Origin: Leptidea sinapis
Lineage: Eukaryota > Arthropoda > Insecta > Lepidoptera > Pieridae
NCBI RefSeq assembly: GCF_905404315.1
Contig: NC_066297.1
Coordinates: 2,666,001 to 2,730,000 of the forward strand
DNA length: 64,000 nucleotides
Reading direction: 5' to 3'
Shown: piece after piece, positions 1 to 12,121 of the stretch
Layout of the letters: every line of letters begins with the position of its first letter
Numbering within the stretch: position 1 is the first letter of the stretch
Translations under genes and position numbers: made by a program
Notes under the pieces: model-generated
The model's database searches: none
Told to the model about the DNA's origin: nothing
The model's input: only the letters and a program-made list of their open reading frames with translations

Positions 1-788
1 TATGACTTAATCCTATAAATTTAGGGATAAAATGTATGGGAAATACAGTTTAGTATATTTCTATCATCCACATCAAAAGTTTTATTACTCCACTCTATGG
101 CTAAAAAACCAAAGAAATCATTAAGTGGAGCAAGGATTGTGAATTATTGCGCCCGGTGAATAGGAAAATATCCTATTATGAGGTATTTTCTCTGCGGCAT
201 ATAATTTCCTTTTTATAACCTATTTCGTACAGAATCCGAGGAGAATCCGGCAAGTAACTCGACCGGGCACGTTCTGTTTTTTTTTTGTTCGGAGTTTGAA
301 TCCACAAATAATTTAAGCAGCGCCTATCCCGTAATAAAGGTCGCGCGTGTAATCGTCACGCTTTTAGTCGCGTGACAAGATACGCCAGTGGACACGGGGA
401 TTAACAAAAAATAGAACAAAAACTATATTACATTAACCTTTGTTTGTTTTAATTTCGTTTGGGATTTAACTTTTTAATGTCGATGAATTAGATGAGTCAC
501 AAATAGTTAGAATATGTCAATCTGAAGCTTAAAGTGGTTATAGAGATAATCTATCTGAAGCCGAGATGTGCAAATCACACTACCTCGTTAGTTCAACTAT
601 TAAAATACAAAAATATCGCGAAATTGCAAACAAAAGAATCATATTGGGGCAACTGTTATTTCAATCTACCCTCCTTTATAGAAGTACATATAAAACAAAC
701 TACCCTTACGGTATACTGTGATTTAATTGGATTAAATTCTTATGACAATGTTATTATTGCATTGTTCTTGTTTTATAAGTAAAAATAT

Positions 789-814
789 CTAGATATATAT
801 ATAAATATATATAA

Positions 815-859
<45 letters not shown>
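789..859. repeat. (TA)n microsatellite
   Basis: Nearly pure TA dinucleotide run of about 70 bp directly before the hairpin-repeat copy at 887. Confidence 0.95.
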
Positions 860-861
<2 letters not shown>

Positions 862-886
862 GTGTTGTGTTATGTGTTTTTTTTAA

Positions 887-1178
887 TGAAAATAAGGGAC
901 GACACGAGCAGGACGTTCACCTGATGGTAATTGATACGAACTGCCCATTACAATGCAGTGCCGCTCAGAATTTCTCAAAAACACCAAAAATTCTGAGCGG
1001 CATTACAATTGCGCTCGTCACCTTGAGACATAAGAAATTAAGTCTCATTTGCCCAGTAATTTCAGTAGCTAAGGCGCCCTTCGAACTGAAACATAATAAT
1101 GCTTACACATTACTGCTTCACGGCAGAAATAGGCGGCGTTGTGGTACCCATAAACTAGCCGGCATCCTGTGCAAGGAA
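887..1178 (+). repeat. hairpin-chain repeat, copy 1 (near full length)
   Basis: Member of the window's main interspersed family. Landmarks in order: GGGACGAGACGAGCAGGACG-like 5' end, inverted repeat GTGCCGCTCAG...CTGAGCGGCA, GCGCTCGTCACCTTGAGACA, small inverted repeat GAGAC...GTCTC, CATTACTG region, ACGGC...GCCGT, and GGCATCCTGTGCAA 3' end. It carries several substitutions (for example TAATAATG in place of CAGTAATG). Confidence 0.9.
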
Positions 1179-3831
1179 ATAAGTGGTGTTTGTTATGTCG
1201 AAATAACAGCTTTTTAAAGAGCTCATGAATGATAACACAACAACACCAGAATAGAAAATGTTCTCTTTTGTGTAGCATATCTCCGAAAAGGTTGATTAAC
1301 CGAATAAAACGGAGCTTACAATGGCAGGTCACCTTATAATGAGCTACTTTACACTATGAATTAGGGTTCCGCGCAAAAAATAAAATTCTGTCAAATTGTG
1401 AACGAAATCCAATACTATTTATCAGATTGCCACGTACCTAAATGAAATCTTTCCTACATTGCGACGATCGCTTGATATGTAAATAAATAATGGGGAGTTT
1501 CTGTCTGTATGAGTACGTATGAGTTTCTGATTTGATGAATGTGAATAATAAAGAAATTATAACTCATGTGCTACAAATCGCGTCAGTGCCACCAGAGTAG
1601 TGTGTTTATGAAATTTGATATCCACAGATTATACAATATTTGTTAATGCAGGAGTTATTTCGTTCGGAATCTGTCCACTTTGTCATTGGTAGGGTTGTCG
1701 CGCTTGGCACATGTTTACTGATAATCTTGAATTATAGTTATTTGAATATGGATTCGTGTAAGTAGTTATAAACGTACTAAAATTGAACTAGTGTAATGGT
1801 TTTTGAAGTAAAAGTAATCCATAGCATTGAAATTGTACTAGATGTTTTAACTAGTAGTACAACTAAGCGCAAAGTTCATTCGAAGCATTGTTTAGATTAT
1901 AATTTATTATTTGTTTTGATGTGTAATTACGGGAACAAGAGCCATGCTATCTCAGGCCTGAGATGAGAGTCAAATCGCACTACGCTACGCGTTAAACCGT
2001 TTCTAAAAACTCGATTTTTACATACTTTTAATCTTAATCATAAAAAATCTTTGACAGACATTTAATTGTACAGTAAAATCATGTCATTATGTGATTATAT
2101 TTTGATAATAATTCTGTACACAAAACACTGGAAGATAGAATTTCTGTGAAATTTATTAAGTGAATAACTTTCTCGGAGGCAACCCTAATATAATGCTTTA
2201 TTTTGCATTTCTTAATAAGTTTGCAGTATAAAATATACAGATGAGATTTCTTATAAACTTACATGGAATTTGTGACTGTTTATATTATGTAGTTGTAGCC
2301 GAATGTAGTTGATGAAATGATAATCCCTCGGATATAATTTTTTTTTTATGTGAAATTCAAGGTTACATCCCCCCTTGTCCTAGTAAGTAGTTTTGTCTGT
2401 ATAGGTAACTCATAAGAAAGCTACGTAACATCACTATTCTCACACAAAACATATAAATAATTACCGGAAATTAATTAAATACTCGACCAAACAAGAACTG
2501 GCTGGTTTGAAGTTAAAAGGAACGAGTAAAAAAGGAATTAAAATTCAAATAAAAGAACGGATTCCTTAAGATAATGCTTATTCATTCCACATTTAAAATC
2601 AAATTTTCAAATAAAGGCGAGGTTGATCGAGCGCGAACGAGCGTGACGAATGAATTGGGCTCTTATTAGTGCGAGTGGGATAGATAACTTATTATGATTG
2701 ACAGCTAAGAACGGTTAGCCTTGAAATATTTGAAACATTATATTATTATAAAGTACACTATCTCCGTTGGACACATGAGCCGAGCGGTCGTTTAGGATTG
2801 AAAGGTTTTAATGAGGTTTTTATTGATAACATTGTGTATCCGCACGTTTATGACATTAACAGGCTCATTGGTTAAGAAACGGTGAGTGTCTGCTCGCGTG
2901 TTTATTTACCACTGGAATCATAATGTTTTTGGTGTAAATTTTGTATATACGTGCTATATGCGTGCAGATACCTTCGAGTCACTTATCTAGACAAAACGCT
3001 TATGTTGTTAAACTTATTGTTAGATACATATAGATTTTTGAGAGCAGACCTGCATTGTATATTTTAATTTATAAGCATATTTTTGTTTAAGATTCAAAAC
3101 GCCGCCGTTCACATGGAAAACGGAAGTGCATGAATATCTGGAAATTGCTATGGCTTGAAGGACTTGGAAATTTTTATCTAAAAAGAAGTCGATTAGCTTT
3201 TATCTAAATACTATATAGCTTCTAAAAAAGTTGACATAAATATTTAAGCAACGGCAAATCTAGCTGTGGTGCTGATCACAGTTATAAAAAGCTAAGAATA
3301 TATATATACATATTTGTTGACTATCCAATCTTGATGAAAGACCTATTCGATAGATTAAATTAATAGTGAACATCGAAGAAATCATGACAAGAGTTAAAAT
3401 TTTACTTAAAATTTAGTTGAGTTATTTTATTTGGATAAAACAATATGTCCGTCGCGGTCGTGTGTCTATCCCTCATTACCTGTATGTATAATGGCGGCTA
3501 GATAGTTTCACCGGAACACGTTTTAAATCATATTTCGAACGTTTTTGATTTAGATCGTTGACTTTTTAATTCTCACTTTGTACACGGAACATGTTTTGTG
3601 CCAGCTTTTTTGTTGCATGCCAGTCTTAGAATCATTGAACTTCTTTCTACGTAAGGGCATGATCTGATTACATCTGAAGTTGTCAGCTTCTATACGACGG
3701 AGATTGGACTCTCTAGGTATTTGGTAAACACACATTAAACACTAAAGATAGAAAATATAAAGATTTAACCTTTTTTGCGTACTTGCATAATGTTTATGTA
3801 TCGAATACGAAATTTGAGTTTTATATTTTTA

Positions 3832-4205
3832 CTAGCTGACACGACACACGTTGTTCTGTACATAATTAATAAAATCTGTTTTATATGAATTTGTCAATAA
3901 TATTTCATAACATTAAGAATTATTTCGTGAAATATGCTCCCTGTTATTATAATGAAATTGTTTCATAGTAGAACTGTTAAACCGTGCGTCAATAAATTCT
4001 CACACAGAAAATGTATGTGGAATATTTGTTTTTACATCCATACAAAACAAATATTCCACTTAAAAATAATTATGGGTCCCAAGTCAAAATAAAAACTATC
4101 CTGTCTCACTCCGGACTAAACTGCACTCCATAAAGTAACCCCCCTTTAAAATCCGTTCATTAGTTTAGGAGTTCACTGGAAACAAACATGAGGACACTGG
4201 ATGGA
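3832..4205 (-). mobile_element. Helitron-like non-autonomous element, copy 1 of family F
   Basis: Left edge ACTAGCTGACACGACACACG is, read on the minus strand, a CTAG|T end as in Helitrons (CTRR followed by T). The interior (ACCGTGCGTCAATAAATTCT, ATAATTATGGGTCCCAA, TTAGGAGTTCACTGGAAACA) is shared with 24224-24560. No coding capacity. The other end is not defined. Confidence 0.65.
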
Positions 4206-4667
4206 TAAAAACTTAATCATCAGCGTCATTTTTAAAAGTAATTTCAACTATATTTGCAAGCCGACACTCAATTGAGTAGATCTTCGAAATTCAGACGTCT
4301 TACAACATGATAATGGCAATTCATCGGCCAATTAGGAATTATTGTTGCCAGTAGTGTATAATAGTTTAGCAGGAAACATTAAGGCCAGACCTACTGCACG
4401 CACAAATCCACGAAATACTAGCAACCCAGTGTAACATTACACTTAATGTAAACAACGAGAACTGAATCTCTTTGTAGAAACCAGATAACGTTACAAACAA
4501 TTTCAGACGCTTAGTGATTGACGACGCTCTTAGAACTGCACATAGGAATTAAAAAAATCATATTTGTAGTTCTTTGGGTTAGGTATAAAAACACTAATTG
4601 TAAACATTAATTGTAATGGGTTATCCTGCCTAAAATCGGCAGGCCGTACCATCGGCCGTATATCGTC

Positions 4668-4862
4668 ATACATCTTTGTGCCGTTTGGTATGGAGACACT
4701 TGGCCCGTGGGACCCAGAGGCGCGGAGTATGTACAAAATACTACCTTCGCGGCTCAATAAGGCTACTGGAAACCCAAGCGCTGGCAGCTATTTCGGTGAT
4801 ATCGGTATATATATCCAACGCGGAAATTCTGCCAGTATTCTTGGTACGCTTCCACTTTCGTC
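4668..4862 (+). pseudogene. LINE ORF2 C-terminal fragment (LGPW.PEA...RGN.ASILGTLP type), copy 1
   Basis: Codes METLGPWDPEARSMYKILPS, then ATGNPSAGSYF and IQRGNSASILGTLP. The same tail occurs at 34507 and 37436, each in non-coding surroundings, and matches the C-terminus of a common lepidopteran non-LTR retrotransposon group as I recall it. Fragment only; no RT core. Confidence 0.75.
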
Positions 4863-5755
4863 GTTCCATATTTGATATTGACAAGGCTTGTACAACTTTT
4901 AACACAAAACTGTCATAATTTTTCAACCCTCTATTAAATTAATTTGCCCTTTTTATATTCTGTTAAATTTAGATTTTCATAACAATTTGTATTAAGTACT
5001 TTTATATCATTATTATTGTCATTATAAAATACCATTTCCCTTAAGGACTTAAGTGGAGATATCTCAGGATATGAGGTTGAAATTCGGTTCGTAAAATATT
5101 GATGCATAAATAACAAAAGATTTTGAAATATATAACTGAATCATAGTATCTCTACTACTAAAATATATTTTAATTTAAAAATAGGTCACACGACATTCAC
5201 CTGATAGTAAGTAATTACTGTCGCCAAGTGAACGATAAAATTTTAAGTGCGTTTTGTAATATGTAAGAAATCCTACCATATAACTATTATCAAATTACGC
5301 TCATAATAAAAAATAATAAATCTCTTTAGATTCATATCTAACTAAAGAGCATTTACTATATCTATGAAATAATAAATTATAATCATTGAAAATATAATAG
5401 CTGGCTTCGTTGCCAAGTAAATCCATCAATACTTAACGCGACACCATAATTGACGGACATTCCATTTTTGTAACAGCCTCGCTCAAACAGCACACAATAA
5501 TAACAATAAAACATCGATTACATACGCGATCGAAATATCAATTTTAAATATGGCCGCGCAAGATGGCCGAAGGACAACGGAAATGTACATTAAAACATGT
5601 TATTTTTCATAAAACTCACGTTTATATGATATTTCGATATCATTGAGAGATAATTCTGTTTTTCTTATGTCATAATTGGAGGCTTTTAAGGTACGGAATG
5701 CTGGTTCGGTTTGGAACTAAGACAATTTAAAGGCGTGTTTCGAGTTCAGAGTTTT

Positions 5756-6975
5756 TATCGATATATTTTATAAGTTAAATAGTTTTTATCGATAGTCAAC
5801 TAGGCATCCCTAACGAGTTCTATTACATTTTTAAATTGAACTTATTATGGTTTTTATTAAGTTTCTAGTCGTATAGTTGTTGTCAAACGGACTATGGTGT
5901 CTACTAAAAACTATTTTATTTCCGACTTGTAACTATTAACTCACGTTAATATACTTTTCTTACAAGATCTCTAATTTTTATTCGAACAGTACATTCGCAA
6001 TGATCGTGGAATACACACTTAGGTTCGATTCGATTTCAAAAAAATATATTTGCAACTACTTTCCTCCTCCTCCTCGCGTCGTATTCCTCATTGCTGAGTG
6101 TCGTGATTTCTCTGAAGATTAAATTTTTTCTTTTGCCATCTGTGCCTCTCTTTGGCTACGTGCAGTGCGTCATGAAGTCCGGTATCCAGAAATGTGCGGA
6201 TTTGGTTAGACGATCTTATAGCTGCGACCGATGGAGCGTTGTCCATCTACCTGCCTAGTAACCATCAGTTGTTCGAGGTTGTGGCCATCTTTTCTTCCGA
6301 TATTTCGTTAACATCGCTGTAAAATAATTTGTTAAGCAAAGACTTAGAATTAGATCAGTGTGATTAAGCTATGTTGGACTTTTGCTCTAGGACCATTTTC
6401 AGTTTTAAGTCATGTAGTAATGTATTTCTGCCCGAGAGAACTTTTACTGATTGTGTCCGTTAAAAAAATGTATAACAATATACATTTCTTTTAACATTTC
6501 GATATTTTCTTCATGTGTGAAACAAATACAAAGATGGATTATACTAGAAGAGTATATTGAAATGAACAACAAATTGCAATTTAAATACGGTGAAGTGCGT
6601 TTTGCCCGTTTTAGCCTCAGTTTGTGAAACGTTTATGCTTTTTCGAAGTTAGAAAATAAAATTGGTAACCGATCCATTATGTTAGCCACACATGTTGATT
6701 TCTAAAATAAAACTCCGATCATACTTGTCTCACGCTTAACCAGTATTCTAAACTTCTAACGCAATATATAAGTTATAACTACTCATTAGAATGGTAAAAA
6801 TAATTGGAATCAATACGTCAGTAATCAATAAGAGATTTCTCAAGCTGAGACGCGGTATCGATAGCTCCCATCACTAGACGTGGACAAGTATCGAAATGTC
6901 GCATGACTAGTTGTCGATATGTCATACAAAACAATGCCCGGTAATTTTGACAGATTTCATAAGAGATTATCGATA
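5756..6975. promoter_or_regulatory. cluster of TATCGATA sites (DRE/BEAF-like)
   Basis: Exact TATCGATA at 5756-5763, 5787-5794, 6856-6863 and 6968-6975, plus related GTATCGAAAT, GTCGATATG and TTTCGATATC nearby. TATCGATA is the DREF target and CGATA the BEAF-32 core in Drosophila. Whether this marks a promoter or boundary here is inference. Confidence 0.35.
6063..6310 (-). pseudogene. LINE C-terminal relic (minus strand)
   Basis: On the minus strand one reads GHNLEQLMVTRQVDGQRSIG with RSYKIV, then stops, then VRIWLDTG-like and QREAQMAKEKI. The GR.VDG.RS.GRS...WTDQIR...AKER order resembles the C-terminal tail of a non-LTR retrotransposon. Several stops. Moderate confidence because it is degraded. 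Confidence 0.45.
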
Positions 6976-7109
6976 GTATGTTGTGGACTTACCTATTTAG
7001 AAGTGGCCTCAATTTCTGTGAAGCCTTTCTTTTCTTTTATCTATAAATAGTAAGTGAAAAGGGCTGTATTTTTTAAATGTAGAGCATTCTTCGGTGTCCC
7101 ATTTTTTTT

Positions 7110-7160
7110 AAATACTTGAAAAACCACCCACAATTCTAGTGGGTGGTTTTTCAAATATTT
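7110..7160. repeat. near-perfect hairpin, 21-bp arms
   Basis: Left arm 7110-7130 and right arm 7140-7160 are inverted copies with 20 of 21 pairs matching, around a 9-base loop. The core is CCACCCA/TGGGTGG. Upstream of castor; function unknown. Confidence 0.9.
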
Positions 7161-8117
7161 GAGGTAGTGTTGCTAGCTTCTTGGTATATAATATAATATT
7201 TGTTGTACAGTATTTTGATAAAGATTTAAGTATTATTTATTTAGATGTACAAGTATATCAATAATACACAAAATCCGAAATATTATCTTATCATATAGAA
7301 TAACGAATAAGTTTGAATTAAGGAGGCTATCTTCTAAAATATACATCCTTAATTTCATTCATACAAGCTCTTGTCATTCTTTGGTTCTTCATCTTTCTCA
7401 TTCTTCTTGTCATCCATTTCTTCTCACTCATAGTTTCCGAAGTTTAAATCCATAGGAAGCAATTATTACAGCATAATATATTTCTTTAAGAGTATTTATG
7501 AATCTTAGTCAGCGAACTTAAAAAAGAATTTAATAAAATAGTAGTACTTTTAAAATGAAAATTACATTGGATACTCAAATATTCGGACTGGCAACAATTA
7601 ATAATCAAAATGAACAATACGAACGATTCCGGCGATCGAGAAACATGTAAAAACCGCGAGATTTTTTATCTCGATTCTCGGAAAGAATCGAATATAAAAA
7701 ATAAACAAGACGTATGTTTAGTTAGAACTTACATTTGTTGGTTTTTTTTTACAATTTTCGTAAGTGATTCTGTTGTTTTTATACATTCGCTTCGTATTAA
7801 GTTGATATTGAGTTATTTGATGTGTTATGTCTGTTTGTTCAATTAAGTCATAAGACTAAACTTACGAAAAATTAAATAAATTTGATTGAATTTATACAAA
7901 AACTGAAGACCAACGTGCTATCTAATGTCAAAGTTATCATTTGTGATCATGGATGATTTGCTGGAAATAATTATTTGAATATTACACCCAGAATATACTC
8001 GAAGCGTCAAAGCGTGTTAACATGTCGCAATGTTCTAAGCGAGAATCAAATTTCACATCAACTTGTCTGTTCGATAGGAAAAAAGACTCGAATTTCTTTT
8101 TTAAAAGCTTAAGCTAA

Positions 8118-8516
8118 TTGTCGGGTACCCAGTGTTCTGTGAATGGCTGTGCGTTGCGTAGAGACGTCGCTTCATTGTGTGTCTTCTACCGCATTGATCA
8201 CGGAGAGTGTTTCGAAGAGGTCTGTTTGGCCTGACTCCTGCACATAGTAAGATATTACCCCACCATCTGGATGAGTGGCAGCGTTCCTCGACAGTGCTGT
8301 TTTCAAGGAACTTTCCTCCACGTACTACAAAGCTGTCAAATGAGCTTCTTTGTGCGGTGTTTTCGGGACGGGTAGCTTCAAAGCACGTACACCTTCCTTA
8401 AAGACCGGCAACTCTCCTGTAACTCCTCTGGTGTTGCAAGAGAATGTGTGTGGCGGTGATCACTTAACTCGAGGTGACCCATACGCTTGTTTGTCCCCCT
8501 TTTCCATAAAAAAAAT
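8118..8516 (+). pseudogene. LINE 3' end (ORF2 C-terminus plus 3' UTR and A-tail), copy 1
   Basis: Reading with shifts gives LRRDVASLCVFYRIDHGE, PHHLDEWQRSSTVLFSRN, FPPRTTKLSNELLCAVF. The 3' UTR GGTGATCACTTAACTCGAGG ends in TTTCCATAAAAAAAA. The same tail recurs many times here. It is the 3' end of a non-LTR retrotransposon (CR1/Jockey-like by feel; class unproven), 5'-truncated as LINEs usually are. Confidence 0.82.
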
Positions 8517-11290
8517 GCATTATGTATATGTGGTTCCGTCATTGTATTTATCATTTAATCTACTGAATCTACGAAAAAAGTACATGTTGAATGGTAATAT
8601 ATCAATTCAAATTTAAACAATCTTCATTCAAATGGGTATAAAAAAGTAAAGCCATTCAGAATAGCATACAAACACCACTGGCCACTGTTTTAAAATGTCA
8701 AGTATGTGTACAATTTTTTCGTAAATTTGTACGATGTTTGCACGATGATGCACTAAATTTAAAGCGCTTCCTATTAAAAAAACTGTATTAACCAATTTTT
8801 CTGATATATTATGCTTCATAAATTAGTAACGGAACCCAAATAAATCTATCTTAACGTCAGCAAAAGTGGGTAAATGGTAAAGTAACGAGTCTAAATAACT
8901 AGTTACAAGCGAAGGCCGGTACTATATTAGTAGGTAGGTATATAATAAGCAATTGTACCTCAATGTTACCAATTTCAACATGAATACACGTTTTTTCTTC
9001 GCTTCGAGCAATCTTGTTTTCTCGAAAACAGATCTAGTCGAAGATGTTATTAGTTATAGAGCGAGCGTTGGTTGAATGCGGCCTCTATTGGTCACATTTA
9101 ATAACGGGTCGTTGCAACTTGGGTACAGAAATTATTTTTAAGCTCATAAAATTATCTTTAACTACTAACTAAGAAACATGAGAAAAATATAGAAATTTGA
9201 CTGAAAATAGAAAGGATATAATATAATATCAAGTTGCTTCTGTTACACACTTTTCACAGCCGTTGGATCGATCGTACACGTTGGTGATATTTGCCATATT
9301 CGTCAATGTATATTAACATAAAGATACAAGATACGACATAAGAATTAACCAATACACTTCTCAGTAGAAATGTTTATGAATATACTCATTACAAAAAAAA
9401 TCTATATGGCTTCCAAAATTCTATCCTCTACGTCTATTTGATAGTACCCATCTATCAGACTTCAATAACCATAATTATGTGAGTAGGTACGAAAAAAATA
9501 TACGCGCGCTCTATTCTCTGCTATAACCTCTACGAACGTAATACTTTGAATATAATTAAATTCATAGAGTTGATCGATGCGTGGTCTCTCGCGCTACGAC
9601 CACGGTTTTTGTATCATTATTCTTAAATTACGATTACGTCAAATTTATTTCGTGTTAGTTTTTTTATTCTTAAATAGTTTAGCGTGCTTTTTGCTATAGA
9701 AAACTAGACTTTCTTAATGGTAGCAATTCATGAATAACTATTAAGTTTCCACTGAAGAAAAAAACTAATTCAAGTTAGACTGTAAGTTACGTATCGAGGG
9801 TTCCGCTTGACACTTTAAATAATAATCAAGTTACCAACTACAATGAAATTAATTGCTTTTTTTTGTTTCAGATTACGATGACCATTGATGTTTCACAAGA
9901 CTGATCGAATTTTTTAATCAAACAATAAGATGTAACTGCTATTAGGCTTAAAGGTAAGAGCTTTATAATATAATCTTTAATTAACTAAGACGTGTTGAGC
10001 TCTTTTTTTTAATTTGATATCAATTAAAAGTATTGGACAGTATAAACCAGTACTGAATTTGAATATAGATACATTGCTAAGGTTTTTAAGGCCTTGATGA
10101 CCTTTGCAACAAGCGCAAAATTGTTTGAATATGATAAGTAGCATTACTCTAAGTTATAATAAACTAAATAAGCAATAGCTGGGGGTGAGCCAGTGTGAAC
10201 TATAGGAGACAATTAATCATTTGTTTACCAGTCAAAACAAGGAAAAAATCATTTAGTTTATATTTTTATTAATAGAATCTTAATTATTTAAATATTTACA
10301 TTACTCATGTTTTCGAGGAAACTTTTTAAAGCGAATTTCAACTGCTAGCGTAGAACGATAATTATAACAAAGATTTGAAGTAAGCGCGTACTTTGATGAG
10401 ATGAGTAAAATTGGGTGGAGGTGATCCCTTAATAAAAGTGTCTTATAACACTGCAATACGACACAAAAGATCCCACCCAATGAGCATAACAAGAAATATA
10501 ATAAAACAGTTGCTCCACACAATACAATGTTGAAACGCAAACAATATAACAAAACAATTGTCAAAATTACAATTTGATATATTTAATAAACAACATTGCG
10601 AATTTATATACGTTTACAAAACATTCAATATTCAGCTAATCTCGCCTCACAAAAGACTATTGTTTTAATTCTGAACACATTGTCTTCGTTAAAGCGAAAT
10701 AAAATGAATCACTCATATTGTGAGCGAAAATCTGATTGATTTTTAATTGTTTTGGTCATCGGGCTATAAGTCAGCCGTATCGGTAGACCCTTTCTTTGAA
10801 TCAACTTCGAACTCAGTTCAATGTTTTTTTAATGTGGATATAAACATTCCTACTTAGATTAAGTAAGTTATTTATCAACAATATTGCTATACAAGAAGAA
10901 GTTAAGCTCTTTTTATTAAAAAAAAATGTAACAAGTTTATTGATTTAGGCGTTTGCGGAAATCCATAATTATTTGAATGTTATGAGTTACCTTGAAGGTT
11001 AATTCCACTAAGTTTTGTCTTCAGCCAATTCGACACGTGTTTCGTCTTTATAGGAGGCTACCTCAAGAGATTTTGACCCACCGAACTCTGGGACAGAGAG
11101 ATCTATTTACTTAGACGATATTTTATACTTATTTAACTTTAATTAACACATCAGATAACTTATAACATTAAAATTAAAAAAACTCTTGAATACATTTTTA
11201 TAATTAATATAAAATAAAATCACGTTTTTATTCATATGTTAAGATTAGTAAGGTAAAATTGGTAAAGTAAGGTGAAATTATTTGGTTCAG

Positions 11291-12121
11291 GTACTCGAAA
11301 AGCGTCAGGGCGTCCTAGAGCAATGACTACGGCGATGGCATCTCATCAAGAATCCATACATGAGAGACTACAACCGGGACCTGAGGAACCTCTATATCTC
11401 CACCATGAAACCTGGACGGAAACCGCAGACAGAGACGAACACAGCTCAGATATGTCTCCATACTACAACATGCCGAAACGGAATAAAAGAAAAAACTTCA
11501 AACCACGATGTGCACCAAACGCAACCACCTTTTCTGATGAGTCCAATGGTGCATGTGACGAAAGCCCTGTAAATGGTAATGATAGGGTTACACCAGATCA
11601 AACGACTGAAGAATACTCAAAAATAGGGATCAAAAACTTTAGTCTCCTCAAAGGTGATGTTGTAGATCTAAGCAGAAGATTAAGCACGGATTCAAACGAA
11701 AATATAGACTCAAGCTATCCTATATTAGAGGACAAAAAGGATACATTTCAGAGAACCTATATACATAGCTTACAAATTAATGATAGTAATAAAGTTTTAA
11801 ATTTTAATAACTTACAAAATAAAAGTTTCTGTGCCAAAAATCCGTTCGCTATTTCGCAACTAATTAAAACAAATTCGCCTCCAAGAAGAAGGGATTCTGA
11901 CTCCGATGAAGACAAAACTCAAGACATAAACGCTAACGATAGATTGGAGAATCCGGACATGGAAGTAAATGATGTTCAGCAGAACGGTGATACAGCGAAT
12001 AGAATACTTAGGGATTATGCAATGAACACAATGAAAGAATTGCTGGGAATTTATGGTCTGTCGTCGAATGAAGTCGCTGACGCTATAAGTGGGCAAATCA
12101 GGGCGTTGGAAGCACTTCAAG
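11291..12121 (+). CDS. cas: castor exon 1 of those seen: N-terminal regulatory region
   Basis: Exon follows a TTTGGTTCAG acceptor and ends at CAAG|GTAAGT (phase 1). The frame has ATGs at 11323 (G at -3) and 11470 (CAAC just before it, a strong insect start context). From ATG 11323 it codes 266 residues, mostly polar and probably disordered. Visible motifs are MPKRNKRKNFKP at residue 50 (RRKQ-like), DVVDLSRR at 112-119 (PxDLS-like), and a helical segment at about 227-266 containing LRDYA and KELLGIYG, which resembles a segment I recall near the N-terminus of human CASZ1. If the exon really starts at an acceptor, earlier exons exist; if transcription starts nearby, 11291 is not a splice site. 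Confidence 0.82.

Larger units (their letters stand above)
1..11290. other. upstream region of castor: non-coding, repeats
   Basis: No convincing gene on either strand. Contains an AT microsatellite, hairpin-repeat copy, Helitron-like fragment, LINE tails and a hairpin, all listed separately. The rest (for example 1180-3800, 4900-5700, 8850-11250) is AT-rich sequence in which I see nothing nameable. The castor promoter may lie here or inside a 5' intron; no reliable TATA or initiator could be fixed. Confidence 0.6.

Noticed and set aside
7610..7846. 78-codon gene upstream of castor
   Set aside because: No recognisable product, AT-rich codons and no partner exon that fits its full length; only its first 12 codons were kept as a weak finding.
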